Below the pieces are notes generated by a model. The model saw only the letters and a program-made list of their open reading frames with translations, had not been told where the DNA came from and ran no database searches. Shown piece after piece: positions 42,564-53,711 of a stretch of 64,000 nt of DNA. The stretch is from Agapanthus africanus (lineage: Eukaryota > Streptophyta > Magnoliopsida > Asparagales > Amaryllidaceae). The position numbers and the translations under genes were made by a program. Within the stretch, counting starts at the first letter, position 1. The number at the start of each line of letters is the position of its first letter. The stretch is taken from assembly GCA_030015575.1 (NCBI GenBank), contig JASDDO010000018.1, positions 381,667,908-381,731,907 on the forward strand. Direction: 5' to 3'.

Positions 42564-44609
42564 TGTTAGTGTATATGCCCTAGAGGCCATTACTGTATCA
42601 TACTAGTTTATATATTACTTGATGGAAGCTTGGGATATTCACAGTTGTATATACAATCTTGCTCGAAATGGTAGTATGCTACATGGTTTGTCTCTGCTTT
42701 AATATGTGCATGTGTTTCTTTTAGCATATCGCTGATATACATATTAGTAGAGCCCTTAGGATCTTTGCTTGATTACCAGCGTTGTGATGGCGCTCACACT
42801 CGTGGGAGCTGGGTGATCTATAAGCACATCCTTATACAGGTCCCTAGTCGTTGGACTATCGAGACAGGGCATCGATACTCCGGAGTAGACTAGCGTATGC
42901 GCTTCTCATCCCAGCGTGGGAGACGTTCTGTCCCACAGCCGTCAGTACGTCGTACTTGAGATAGTATGCGGGTGCTCGTTAGGTTACGAGTACACTGGAC
43001 AGGACTCGTCGGGAACTGTTGGTTAGTATTATACCTATCGTCAGTTATCAGTTCCGTTCCCAGGTGACATGAGTACAGCTTAGTCCGCTGACTTGACACT
43101 GTCACTTCGCCTCGAGTGTGTTCCCACTGCACTTTGATTACTACCCTACCACGGCTCAAAAGAGTCGTGCAAACAGGTAGTTTTTGGGTGCAGTCCCGAA
43201 GCACTTGGAGGCAGTGACGGTTAGACAGGATTCATCTCTCCCGGTATTGGGGGTTGACATCGCGCTGTGTTAAGGAGAGCCATTACACGAGTAGTCCCTG
43301 GCCAGGGCAAGCGAGATATACTGGAAGGTTTCCAGTGTTATCTCAGGGTGTTCTGGGCTACACTCCGACACGACTTGTACCGTTATTAGGGGACTGACGT
43401 TCAGCGCCCCCTAGGCCCGCCATGCGATGTATCAGACGAACAGACCGGACTGTACGGAGATTGTCACATACAGGCTCAGTAGGAGTTCAGATGGGGTTCA
43501 CCTCGTCAGTCTTCTTGTCGACATCTACCTGGGGACCGTTACGTACAGCTAGTGCCGCTTGCGGTCTGTGGTTAAACCCACTGCCAGCGTAGTGTCGAGT
43601 CTTTAGAGTCCCATACAGAGAGCTATTCGCCTTTAGGCAAAATGAGTAGAGATCGCATGGTTTTGCGACAGGGTTCGTTCACATCCGCGCACTTGTGCAC
43701 GTTTGCTGTCCGGACAGCTTATACTAGCGGGCTTTGGTTTAAGCCGGATCCTAGTATATGATTTGGGATTGGTTTTTCTCATTGTATTCGTGTTCCTCGG
43801 ATCACGAATACGGGTGCGTATGCACAGTTGCTTGAGACAGAGGGAGAGGACTTTGATTAGGGTTAATGACTATTGTCATTTGTATTAACCCTAATGATTA
43901 TGTGTGTAGTATGGTTAATTGGTATTAGTTTAATAATTGTGCATGGTTATGGTTGTTGACCATTTGACCCACCTTGACTTGTTGACCTTGTTGACACTTT
44001 GACCATTATCATTTCATTTGGAAGATGCTCTTTGATCCTTGCAATTTGCATTAAAAATGAAATGATAATGGTCATGTCTTGATTAACCATAACAATTATC
44101 TAGCTAATTATCTAATTACAATAATTCACACATATATGTGAGAATGGTTTATTTTATTTTTATTCTATCATTTACTTTCTCTCTCTTGTTCTTCCTCTCC
44201 CTCAAGCTCTCCCCTCTCATGTATTGAGAAACACTTGAGCTTGAGAAAAACCCTTTCTTGATAATCTCTACTTTCATCTAGGGTTCAAGTATTAGCACTT
44301 CTTGCACCCTAGTTACTTCTAGCTTGGAGTTGAAGCCAAAGGTCGAGGCTTTCGGGTGGATCTTTCTTCGACGTGAGAAGACGACTAAGGTGACCTCCTT
44401 CCACCACTCCAAGGAGCAAGGAGAGAAGGACATAAAGCCCAAGGTATAACCTTTCTAGCACTTAGCTAGTTTCTAGTTAGCTTTAGCTTGTTTTTGTTTA
44501 GCAAAGATCCTTCTTTGTCTAGTCCATGTTGCCTAAGCTCATAAAAATTCGATTTTTATTCCGTTTTCCGCCTCCCCGCAAGTACCGGGGTGGGCAACGT
44601 GGACTTACA
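42564..44609 (+). mobile_element. Copia-1 5' LTR
   Basis: 2046 bases, TGTTAGTGTATATGCCC to GGACTTACA. Contains hairpins in the right half (12-base arms ATTAGGGTTAAT at 43856-43867 and 43884-43895; a 20-base-arm hairpin at 44000-44074). The 61-codon ORF repeated in both LTRs is a shadow. Confidence 0.96.
44000..44074. repeat. Long hairpin in the copia-1 LTR
   Basis: GACCATTATCATTTCATTT at 44001-44019 pairs perfectly with 44055-44073 (20 pairs counting T44000-A44074), with a 35-base loop. The 3' LTR copy (about 52080-52154) has one mismatch. Confidence 0.95.
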
Positions 44610-44610
44610 G

Positions 44611-44622
44611 TGGTATCAGAGC
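44611..44622 (+). other. Copia-1 primer binding site
   Basis: TGGTATCAGAGC, one base after the LTR; complementary to the 3' end of initiator tRNA-Met. Confidence 0.93.
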
Positions 44623-46667
44623 CTAACTAAACATAAACTAGCTAGGTGGTAAAGTGTATCGAAGTTCGAATCGGAAAAATCGAAAAACCGAGTTTTCAAA
44701 ACCCTAAGTTTCTGTTAATTTTTTTTCTGTTCAAAACAAAATAAATTATACTCCAAAAATCATCTCAGGGTTTTGTGAAGAAAGCCACCAAAAATGATCC
44801 AGTGATTCGACCAAAGAGCCGCGGTTCCGCGGCAATAGCAAGCTATTGCCGCGCAACCGCGGCCGTCTTGGCTCTTCACTGGGTCGAGTTTGGTGCAGTG
44901 TATTTCTGGCTTGGTTTTAGGATTTTTAAGATGGTTTATATGTGCCCAGATTTTCCAGAATAGAAATTTGTTTTTGGGGGCCTATAAATCCGTATTTTTT
45001 TCCGAACTTCAATACACTTTGACTAAAAGGTTATATCTGTGATGTTTATATGTATTGAACGTCGGCTAATCGCTATATGTCGATTAGTCGGGGTTATACA
45101 TATCTATGATCTGTGATTGATGGTGGTATGTGTATATGAATGGGTTGGATTGTCGCGGATGAATAGCCGGGGTGGATGTGAGATGAGTGTTGCTTTTTCT
45201 TTCATTCATTGTAACATGTAAATTGATGTAATATTATTATTTGTTTGGCCGCACAACCGGGTCGGGGTTGTAGCCGTCATTGTATAATTCTTTTTACTGT
45301 TTTTGCTCCTAGGATAGACCCATGGAAGGGGTGCACAAAGTACCGGGTATCTTGAAGTGCCGAGTGGCCTACTCACGGTGGTGAGGGAGGTTGCTTCGCT
45401 TCGGGTACTTGGCGGGTAGTTTGCCGCACCCGTAGGGGTCTTGGGTGGGGTATTGGCTATTCACCGCGACCGTGTAATCCGCTTTTCGTTGCAGGCTCGA
45501 ACGGGTTGCGGATTCCTAGTATATCCAATGTATTCATCTGTGATCTATAATGTCTATCATTGCTATATATTTATATATGATAACTATTTAGGCGTTGCTT
45601 ATGTTTTACAGCCGCGCTAGCCCAGCCCCCGCTCTGTCGTTAGTTAAGTAACCTAACGGGTGATGACGGGGCCCCGTGGTGAATACGAATGGCATAAGCG
45701 TACGTCATATTTTGGTTGTTTTCTGCAATGGTAGGGTTAAATGATGGGACGCATTAAAAGAACTAATGCAAGAAAATAAACCAAGTAAAAGTCGATTGGA
45801 ACACTTTGAAAACCACTCGGTTCTTTTCAAAACTAAACTTTTAAACGCGGAGCTTGAACCACTCCTTTTAAAAGCCATCTCGTTCCATCGATTATATCAA
45901 GTTCACTACGTTCACGGTTTCGCCAAAACCATCCGTAGCCCTCCATCATTTCAGTTAAATATTCGGTAGTATTCAAGCTATGTATTTTGACCTCACGCCA
46001 AGGCATAGTGATTGGTAGCTGCCAGATATTTATCTGTTGCATAGATAGAATGCGTTGGTTTGAGACAGTCGTACTGCCATTTTGGCCTACGTCAAGGGTA
46101 GGTACGGGTGGGTTCAAATTAACCGGGATAATGATGGGAAGAACTTGACATGTGACTTATGACATTTTGACCTCACGCCAAGGTCATAAGAGCATGGGGC
46201 AAAAATCCACATCGGGAGTTTCATAAGTACTGAAACTTGCTAGCGCTGCATACCATTTGGAGTGTGATAATTCTGGTAGGATTCCTTCGGTTTTATCACG
46301 CGATGATATTTGGATCCCGATCCTACTGTGAGTATATGCTACTCCTCGGGAAAACTCTCACTTAACGAATGCTATAAACTTAGTAGGTGTCTAGAAAGGT
46401 ATTAGCGGGGCTACGCCCCCAGGGAAAAGAGGTTACTTAATTAAGGAACTTCGCGAAAGCGTTGGAAAACCTCCCTCGAAGTACCGACACTGGCCTGGCT
46501 GAACGGTTAAGCAAGTATTGTACGGTGAGATTGATCCTGACTAATCCTTTCTTTACGGTTTGAGAAGGGATTCGAGAGACAGTGGGAGCCATCCAGTTTA
46601 GACAAATTAAAAACCACTCTAAACTTGCAAGAGCATCATGCTAAAGTGTTTCTTTTCTCTCTCCTAA
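44623..46667 (+). other. Copia-1 leader with GC-rich paired palindromes
   Basis: No gene. The palindrome GCCGCGGTTCCGCGGC lies at 44818-44833. It is followed by a hairpin with 9-base arms GGCAATAGC/GCTATTGCC (44831-44850) and an imperfect inverted copy ending CAACCGCGGCC (to 44864). The part from about 45870 to 46200 is closely shared with the copia-2 leader. The leader is unusually long. Confidence 0.8.
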
Positions 46668-49187
46668 TTGCAGCGACCATTCGACATGACCGGACTTAAG
46701 TTATTACTAGATAAAAACATATTGACAGGGCCAAACTACAAAGATTGGCTCAGGAATGTCAAGATGGCAATCACTTACGACAAGTTGGGGTATGTCCTTA
46801 CCACCAAAGCTCCCCCTGTCCCAGGTCCCAAAACCAGTGTCGTAGATAGGGAAATCTATAAGACCTGGGAAATAGATTGCGCGAAGGCCAGATGCCTCGT
46901 ACTAGCCTCGATGGACAACGAACATCAGAGGAGGCACGAGAATATGGACCTAGAGTCCATATTTCTTCATACAAAAGAACTGTATGGAGAGCAGTCTCGT
47001 ATCGTAAGATACGAAGTGTCGAAGAAGTTATTTTCGGCAAGGTTGGCCGTCGGATCATCGGTAGAGGAACACGTGGTTAAGATGATTGGCTACATAGAGG
47101 AGCTCGCGGACCTTGGGACCACGTTGGAGAATGAACTCTATACTGATTTGATTCTCCAGTCCCTTCCTTCCACTTACGCCCAGTTTATTCTTAACTTCAA
47201 CATGCAAGGAAAGGAGGTTGAACTTTCCGAACTTCTGAACATGTTGAGGAGTGCTGAGGGCACCCTACAGAAGGGTAGGGAGACATCCACTTTGTTTGTA
47301 GGAGGATCTTCCTCTTCTCGGTCCAGGGCGAAAGCCAAGGGCAAGAAGAAGAAAGCCCCCGCCAAACCAAGAGGCGGTGTCGGTAAAGTGGATACGAAGG
47401 GAAAAGGAAAAGTAACAAAGATAGCGGGAAAGCTGGTGGGGAAGGAAGAATGCTTCTATTGTCACAAAAGTGGTCACTGGAAACAGGATTGCAAGGTTTG
47501 GAAGGCCAGAACACAGGATTTGAATCGAGTTGCGGCTTCAGTTTCAGGTGTGTATGTTATTGAAAACTGTCTATCAATAAACTCTACATCCTGGGTATTG
47601 GATACCGGATCAGGATCTCATATCTGTAATTCTTTGCAGGCGTTGACAAAGCGTAGAGTTTTGAAGGCAGGTGACATGACCCTCAGAGTTGCAAACGATG
47701 CTAGCATGGATGCTGAGGCCGTGGGGGACTATCACCTGGGATTGTCGGATGGACACTTTTTGGTTTTACGTAGTTGTTATTATGTACCAAATGCAACCTG
47801 TAATATCATTTCTGTATCTTTATTATCTAAAGAAGGTTATGAATTTGCATTTGTAAGTAATGTAGTGAACATTCACCTTAATCAAGTTTTGATTAGGTCA
47901 GGTACATTGAACAACGGTATATACGTATTAAACCAGCCACAGATTTTCAATGTCCAGAATACACACAAAAGAAAGTCTCCAGAAATCAATAAAACTTTCT
48001 TATGGCATTGTAGACTGGGTCACATCAATGAGAGAAGGTTGACTAAGTTACATGCAGAAGGATATTTGGATTCATTCGAATATCAATCATATGCAACTTG
48101 TCAATCCTGTCTCAAAGGAAAGATGACAAAGACTCCGTTCACTGGACACGGAATGAGAGCGAGCGAGCTCTTGGGACTCGTACACAGCGATGTGTGCGGT
48201 CCAATGTCTACACATGCACGAAGCGGTTATTCTTACTTCATTACTTTTACGGATGATTTCTCAAGATTCGGACATGTCTTCTTAATGAAACATAAATCCG
48301 AAGCTTTTGAAAAGTTCCAGGAATATAAGAATGAAGTAGAAAAACAAACAGGCAAAAGTATCAAGGCACTGAGATCTGATCGAGGTGGTGAATACTTGAG
48401 TGCCGAGTTCCTGGGTTACTTAAAAGAGAATGGAATTCTCTCTCAGCTTACTCCTCCATACACTCCGCAACAAAACGGTGTATCGGAGAGACAGAACCGA
48501 ACCCTATTGGATATGGTACGGTCCATGATGAGTAACACTGAGTTGCCGCGATCGTTATGGGGATATGCGCTAGAATCAGCTGCATACCTTTTGAACCGAG
48601 TTCCCACTAAGACTGTGCCTACCACACCATATGAGTTATGGAGTGGGAAGAAACCCTATCTTCAATACCAGAAGATTTTGGGATGTCCAGCTTATGTCAA
48701 AAAGCAGTATACGGACAAGCTCGAGGCACGCTCAGTACTGTGCAAGTTTGTGGGATACCCAAAGAACTCCAGGGGGTATCTTTTCTATTACGCAGAGGAA
48801 CAAAAAGTCCTTGTTTCTCGTAATGCCCATTTTCTGGAACATCAGTTCTTAGAAAAAGAAATAAGTGGGAGCGCAATAGAACTGGAAGAAATTCCAGAAC
48901 CACAAGCTATTACTGAAAGCTTAGTAGAACCAGAGGGTTCGAAAGATCAAGACATTCCCACGCCACTCCGCAGGAGTAGTAGGCAGTCTCATCCGCCCGA
49001 GAGATACTACGGTTTTCTCATTGACGGGGATAGAGAGGATTGCATCATAGACCTTGATGAGCCTACTAGCTTCCAGCAAGCCATTCAGAGCGTCGACTCG
49101 GTAAAATGGCTGGATGCAATGCGGACCGAGATGGAGTCCATGTACACCAACAAAGTATGGATGTTGGACATTGCTCCAGATGGGTAA
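46668..49187 (+). CDS. gag-pol: Copia-1 Gag, protease, integrase and start of RT
   Basis: 839 codons. Gag is at residues 1-260 (LTGPNYKDWLRNVKMAI; LPSTYAQFILNFNMQGK), a Lys-rich linker follows, and a zinc knuckle CFYCHKSGHWKQDC is near 262-275. The protease Asp is in VLDTGSGSHIC near 312. The integrase zinc-binding region runs from 446 (HCRLGH to CQSC). The D,D,E core is near 508 (HSDVCGP), 572 (RSDRGGEY) and 608 (NGVSERQNR). RT begins near 805 (MRTEMESMYTNKVWM). The stop at 49185-49187 results from a one-base frame break: RT continues in another frame. Met at residue 7 may be the true start. The polyprotein packages and integrates the element. Confidence 0.95.
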   Translation: MQRPFDMTGLKLLLDKNILTGPNYKDWLRNVKMAITYDKLGYVLTTKAPPVPGPKTSVVDREIYKTWEIDCAKARCLVLASMDNEHQRRHENMDLESIFLHTKELYGEQSRIVRYEVSKKLFSARLAVGSSVEEHVVKMIGYIEELADLGTTLENELYTDLILQSLPSTYAQFILNFNMQGKEVELSELLNMLRSAEGTLQKGRETSTLFVGGSSSSRSRAKAKGKKKKAPAKPRGGVGKVDTKGKGKVTKIAGKLVGKEECFYCHKSGHWKQDCKVWKARTQDLNRVAASVSGVYVIENCLSINSTSWVLDTGSGSHICNSLQALTKRRVLKAGDMTLRVANDASMDAEAVGDYHLGLSDGHFLVLRSCYYVPNATCNIISVSLLSKEGYEFAFVSNVVNIHLNQVLIRSGTLNNGIYVLNQPQIFNVQNTHKRKSPEINKTFLWHCRLGHINERRLTKLHAEGYLDSFEYQSYATCQSCLKGKMTKTPFTGHGMRASELLGLVHSDVCGPMSTHARSGYSYFITFTDDFSRFGHVFLMKHKSEAFEKFQEYKNEVEKQTGKSIKALRSDRGGEYLSAEFLGYLKENGILSQLTPPYTPQQNGVSERQNRTLLDMVRSMMSNTELPRSLWGYALESAAYLLNRVPTKTVPTTPYELWSGKKPYLQYQKILGCPAYVKKQYTDKLEARSVLCKFVGYPKNSRGYLFYYAEEQKVLVSRNAHFLEHQFLEKEISGSAIELEEIPEPQAITESLVEPEGSKDQDIPTPLRRSSRQSHPPERYYGFLIDGDREDCIIDLDEPTSFQQAIQSVDSVKWLDAMRTEMESMYTNKVWMLDIAPDG

Positions 49188-50635
49188 AACCCGTAGGATG
49201 CAAGTGGATCTTCAAAAGGAAGATTGGTGTAGATGGACAGGTTGAGACCTATAAAGCTAGACTGGTTGCAAAGGATTTTCGTCAAAGACCTGGTTTGGAC
49301 TATGACGAAACCTTTTCTCCAGTAGCTATGCTGAAATCCATTCGGATCCTTCTTGCCATTGCTGCCTTCCACGATTATGAGATTTGGCAAATGGACGTAA
49401 AGACAGATTTTCTAAATGGACATTTAGAGGAGTGTGTCTATATGGACCAGCCAGAGGGTTTCATTCAGAGTGGGAGCAGCGGAAAGGTGTGCAAGTTGCT
49501 TAAGTCCATTTATGGACTAAAGCAGGCATCGCGGAGTTGGAACATCTATTTTGATGAGACGGTCAAGGAATTTGGCTTTATCAAAAATCCAGATGAACCA
49601 TGCATCTATTGTAGATTTGTTGCGAGAACTGTAGTATTCCTCGTTTTATACGTGGATGACATTCTCTTAATAGGAAATGACATTCCTATGCTACAATTTG
49701 TCAAGGGGTTCTTGTCACACAGCTTCTCCATGAAAGACCTGGGTGATGCCTCATACATTCTGGGTATCCGGATCTACCGTGACAGATCCAAGAGGATATT
49801 AGGACTTTCACAGTCCAGGTACATCGATACCATACTGAAGAGATTCAGTATGGAAGATTCCAAGCGCGGTAATTTACCGGCTTGTCACGGGATCACCCTC
49901 TCCAAAGAGATGTCTCCCAAGACTGATTTGGAGAGGGATCGCATGTCTATTATACCCTACGCTTCTGCAGTAGGCTCTATAAGGTATGCGATGTTGTGTA
50001 CCAGACCGGATGTGGCTTATGCACTGAGTGTGGTAAGCAGGTATCAGTCAAACCCTGGGGAGAAACATTGGATAGTAGTAAAGAACATTCTCAAGTACCT
50101 GAGAAGAACTAAGGAGATGTTCTTGGTGTATGGCGGAAAAGACCTCCAGATTGAGGCCTTTGCTGACTCCAGCTTCCAGAGTGACAAGGATGATTCCAAG
50201 TCCATGTCGGGTTTTGTCTTCACCCTCAATGGAGGGGCGGTGTGTTGGAAGAGCTCCAAACAGGAAATCGTTGCTGACTCGACTATGGAAGCGGAATACA
50301 TCGCTGCATCTGATGCCGCAAAAGAAGCTGTCTGGATGAGGAAGTTCTTGAGAGAACTTCAGGTGGTTCCGTCCATTGTTGACCCAATACCTCTGTATTG
50401 CGACAACAACGGGGCTATAGCTTTAGCGAAGGAACCCAGGTCCCATCAGAAATCCAGACACATCTTAAGGCGGTATCACCTGATCAGGGAGATCGTGGAT
50501 CGCCAGGAGATCGAGGTTCGGAGGGTTGCTTCAAAAGATAACACAATAGATCCATTCACCAAGGCCTTGCCCCAGACTCAGTTCGAGCGGCTGATCGAGA
50601 TGATAGGTCTTCGATACGCCAGTACATGGCCTTAG
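49106..50635 (+). CDS. pol: Copia-1 reverse transcriptase and RNase H
   Basis: 509 codons in the frame that continues RT; true homology starts at about 49185 (KPVGCKWIFKRK), and the residues before that are out of frame. RT motifs: RLVAKDFRQRPGLDYDETFS, WQMDVKTDFLNG, and the catalytic YVDD at 49649-49660 (residue 182). RNase H has the catalytic ADSSFQS near 353 and MEAEYIAASDAAKEAVWM. It ends RYASTWP just before the polypurine tract. All visible catalytic residues are kept, so only the frame break near 49185 prevents a single polyprotein. Confidence 0.95.
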   Translation: MAGCNADRDGVHVHQQSMDVGHCSRWVKPVGCKWIFKRKIGVDGQVETYKARLVAKDFRQRPGLDYDETFSPVAMLKSIRILLAIAAFHDYEIWQMDVKTDFLNGHLEECVYMDQPEGFIQSGSSGKVCKLLKSIYGLKQASRSWNIYFDETVKEFGFIKNPDEPCIYCRFVARTVVFLVLYVDDILLIGNDIPMLQFVKGFLSHSFSMKDLGDASYILGIRIYRDRSKRILGLSQSRYIDTILKRFSMEDSKRGNLPACHGITLSKEMSPKTDLERDRMSIIPYASAVGSIRYAMLCTRPDVAYALSVVSRYQSNPGEKHWIVVKNILKYLRRTKEMFLVYGGKDLQIEAFADSSFQSDKDDSKSMSGFVFTLNGGAVCWKSSKQEIVADSTMEAEYIAASDAAKEAVWMRKFLRELQVVPSIVDPIPLYCDNNGAIALAKEPRSHQKSRHILRRYHLIREIVDRQEIEVRRVASKDNTIDPFTKALPQTQFERLIEMIGLRYASTWP

Positions 50636-50649
50636 TGCAAGTAGGAGAT
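50636..50649 (+). other. Copia-1 polypurine tract
   Basis: AAGTAGGAGATT directly before the 3' LTR start TGTCAGTG; copia-2 has AAGTGGGAGATT in the same place. Confidence 0.8.
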
Positions 50650-52689
50650 TGTCAGTGTATATGCCCTAAAGGCCATTACTGTATCATACTACTTTGTATA
50701 TTACTTGATGGAAGCTTGGGATATTCACAGTTGTATATACAATCTTGCTCGAAATGGTAGTATGCTACTTGGTTTGTCTCCGCTTTAATATGTGCATGTG
50801 TTTCTTTTAGCATATCGCTGATATACATATTAGTAGAGCCCTTAGGATCTTTGCTTGATTACCAGCGTTGTGATGGCGCTCACACTCGTGGGAGCTGGGT
50901 GATCTATAAGCACATCCTTATACAGGTCCCTAGTCATTGGACTATCGAGACAGGGCATCGATACTCCAGAGTAGACTAGCGTATGCGCTTCTCATCCCAG
51001 CGTGGGAGACGGTCTGTCCCACAGCCGTCAGTACGTCGTACTTGAGATAGTATGCGGGTGCTCGTTAGGTTACGAGTACACTGGACATGACTCGTCGGGA
51101 ACTGTTGGTTGGTATTATACCTATCGTCAGTTATCAGTTCCCAGGTGACATGAGTACAGCTTAGTCCGCTGACTTGACACTGTCACTTCGCCTCGAGTGT
51201 GTTCCCACTGCACTTTGATTACTACCCTACCACGGCTCAAAAGAGTCGTGCAAACAGGTAGTTTTTGGGTGCAGTCCCGAAGCACTTGGAGGCAGTGACG
51301 GTTAGACAGGATTCGTCTCTCCCGGTATTGGGGGTTGACATCGCGCTGTGTCAAGGAGAGCCATTACACGAGTAGTCCCTGGCCAGGGCAAGCGAGATAT
51401 ACTGGTAGGTTTCCAGTGTTATCTCAGGGTGTTCTGGGCTACACTCCGACACGACTTGTACCGCTATTAGGGGACTGACGTTCACCGCCCCTAGGCCCGC
51501 CATGCGATGTATCAGACGAACAGACCGGACTGTACGGAGATTGTCACATACAGGCTCAGTAGGAGTTCAGATGGGGTTCACCTCGTCAGTCTTCATGTCG
51601 ACATCTACCTGGGGACCGTTACGTACAGCTAGTGCCGCTTGCGGTCTGTGGTTAAACCCATTGCCAGCGTAGTGTCGAGTCTTTAGAGTCCCACATAGAG
51701 AGCTATTCGCCTTTAGGAAAAATGAGTAGAGGTCGCATGGTTTTGCGACAGGGTTCATTCACATCCGCGCACTTGTGCACGTTTGCTGTCCGGACAGCTT
51801 ATACTAGCGGGCTTTGGTTTAAGCCGGATCCTAGTATATGATTTGGGATTGGTTTTTCTCATTGTATTCGTGTTCCTCGGATCACGAATACGGGTGCGTA
51901 TGCACAGTTGCTTGAGACAGAGGGAGAGGACTTTGATTAGGGTTAATGACTATTGTCATTTGTATTAACCCTAATGATTATGTGTGTAGTATGGTTAATT
52001 GGTATTAGTTTAATAATTGTGCATGGTTATGGTTGTTGACCATTTGACCCACCTTGACTTGTTGACCTTGTTGACACTTTGACCATCATCATTTCATTTG
52101 GAAGATGCTCTTTGATCCTTGCAATTTGCATTAAAAATGAAATGATAATGGTCATGTCTTGATTAACCATGACAATTATCTAGCTAATTATCTAATTACA
52201 ATAATTCACACATATATGTGAGAATGGTTTATTTTATTCTCATTCTATCATTTACTTTCTCTCTCTTGTTCTTCCTCTCCCTCAAGCTCTCCCCTCTCAT
52301 GTGTTGAGAAACACTTGAGCTTGAGAAAAACCCTTTCTTGATAATCTCTACTCTCATCTAGGGTTCAAGTATTAGCACTTCTTGCACCCTAGTTACTTCT
52401 AGCTTGGAGTTGAAGCCAAAGGTCGAGGCTTTCGGATGGATCTTTCTTCGACGTGAGAAGACGACTAAGGTGACCTCCTTCCACCACTCCAAGGAGCAAG
52501 GAGAAAAGGACATAAAGCCCAAGGTATAACCTTTCTAGCACTTAGCTAGTTTCTAGTTAGCTTTAGCTTATTTTTGTTTAGCAAAGATCCTTCTTTGTCT
52601 AGTCCATGTTGCCTAAGCTCATAAAAATTCGATTTTTATTCCGTTTTCCGCCTCCCCGCTAGTACCGAGGTGGGCAACGTGGACTTACA
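50650..52689 (+). mobile_element. Copia-1 3' LTR
   Basis: 2040 bases matching the 5' LTR apart from scattered substitutions and a 5-base difference near 51140. It begins TGTCAG instead of TGTTAG. Followed by GGATC. Confidence 0.96.
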
Positions 52690-53711
52690 GGATCTACCCC
52701 TAATTTCTTTGCATCAGGAGCTTCTTCACCGTTTATTAACGAGTGAGAGATCATATGGCAGCTTGCCACATAATCCTCAGGTTCATCTGACGAGTCTTCT
52801 CCATTGTCTTCACCTCCGTCCTCAAGGACGTGGCTGAGGAATTCTTGGAGTGTGACTGGGGTCCGTGCCTTCTGATTATATTCTTCCAGCAAGTCAATAT
52901 GTTTTTGTAGGGCCATGCGTTTGTCATCAAGTTTCACGGGCTTCTTGGAAGACTTTGACGGCTGGGTATGAGCGCTTTGACTATCACCACCAGTTTTTGG
53001 AATTGGGCGCGGCTTCAGCATTCCCTCGATAATCTCGGGTTCCAGCGGATTCTTCCACCTGATTGCCGGGCATGTTTGGAGATTCCTCAACATTCTTTTA
53101 GTTTTTGCTAAAAGAGCGACCTCCCATGGAGCTTCTTCAATGAAAGAGCATGATGCCCCTGACGTGTCTGTCTTCTTGGGAGCGTGTGGCTGTGGTGGGT
53201 TCACCTTCCAATTCTCGGACAGTGCAAATTTGCCCTGTTGGTATTGATCTTCAATCTAGCCTTTAAAGACGAAGCAATCCTCAATTGGATGGCTTACGAT
53301 TTTATGGTAAGGGCAATAATGGGACTATTAGCCTCGCCGGGTTGCAACGGTCGTTTTGGATCCGGCAGAATGATGAGTCTGTTGCGCACTGCCAGCTCGA
53401 ACAGTCTCCTTGTTTTATCATGGGAAACGAGTAAGGACGTCCCAGTCTCTCCTCGAGGGATGGGCGTGAACGCACGTTGTTTTGGCGAACAACCGGCTTT
53501 AAGTTGGTCGACTGTTGTTGAGTGTTGGCGACGAAGGTTGGTTTTCCTTTCCCTTTTTCATTTCGAGAGTCCGTCTTTGGAGGAGATGGTTTATGACCCA
53601 TCTGGTCCATTTGGGTCAACTTGTCAATCAAGGCCGGGAACGTGGTCGGCTTGAAGAACATCATGAATTGGGAGATGGTCGCCTGCGGATCAAGAGTACC
53701 CATGAACATGC
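52690..53711 (-). pseudogene. gag: Tat-like Gag region, copy A
   Basis: From 53711 leftwards: MFMGTLDPQATISQFMMFF (Gag capsid region), a Lys-rich linker, PYSFP, then, after a one-base frame change near 53310, the knuckle CPYHKIVSHPIEDC and a TAG at 53256-53258. The frame after the TAG is open to copia-1 (NWKVNPPQPHAPKK, LQKHIDLLEEYNQKARTPVT, an acidic stretch near SSDEPED). CATGC at 53707-53711 is the left TSD of copia-2, and GGATC at 52690-52694 the right TSD of copia-1. Confidence 0.75.

Larger units (their letters stand above)
42564..52689 (+). mobile_element. Copia-1: nearly intact Ty1/copia element, TSD GGATC
   Basis: 10126 bases with 2.0-kb LTRs, GGATC at 42559-42563 and 52690-52694, a tRNA-Met primer site, a 2-kb leader, gag-pol in the copia order (Gag, protease, integrase, RT, RNase H) and a polypurine tract. 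By eye the LTRs differ at roughly 1-2% of positions, so insertion was fairly recent. It splits the Tat-like gag; collapsing the TSD keeps that gag frame open. Long LTRs and the Gag suggest a Tork/Angela-like lineage, which is unproven. Confidence 0.97.

Noticed and set aside
43703-43888. 61-codon ORF repeated identically at 51783-51968
   Set aside because: The identity comes only from the two LTR copies; no motif.
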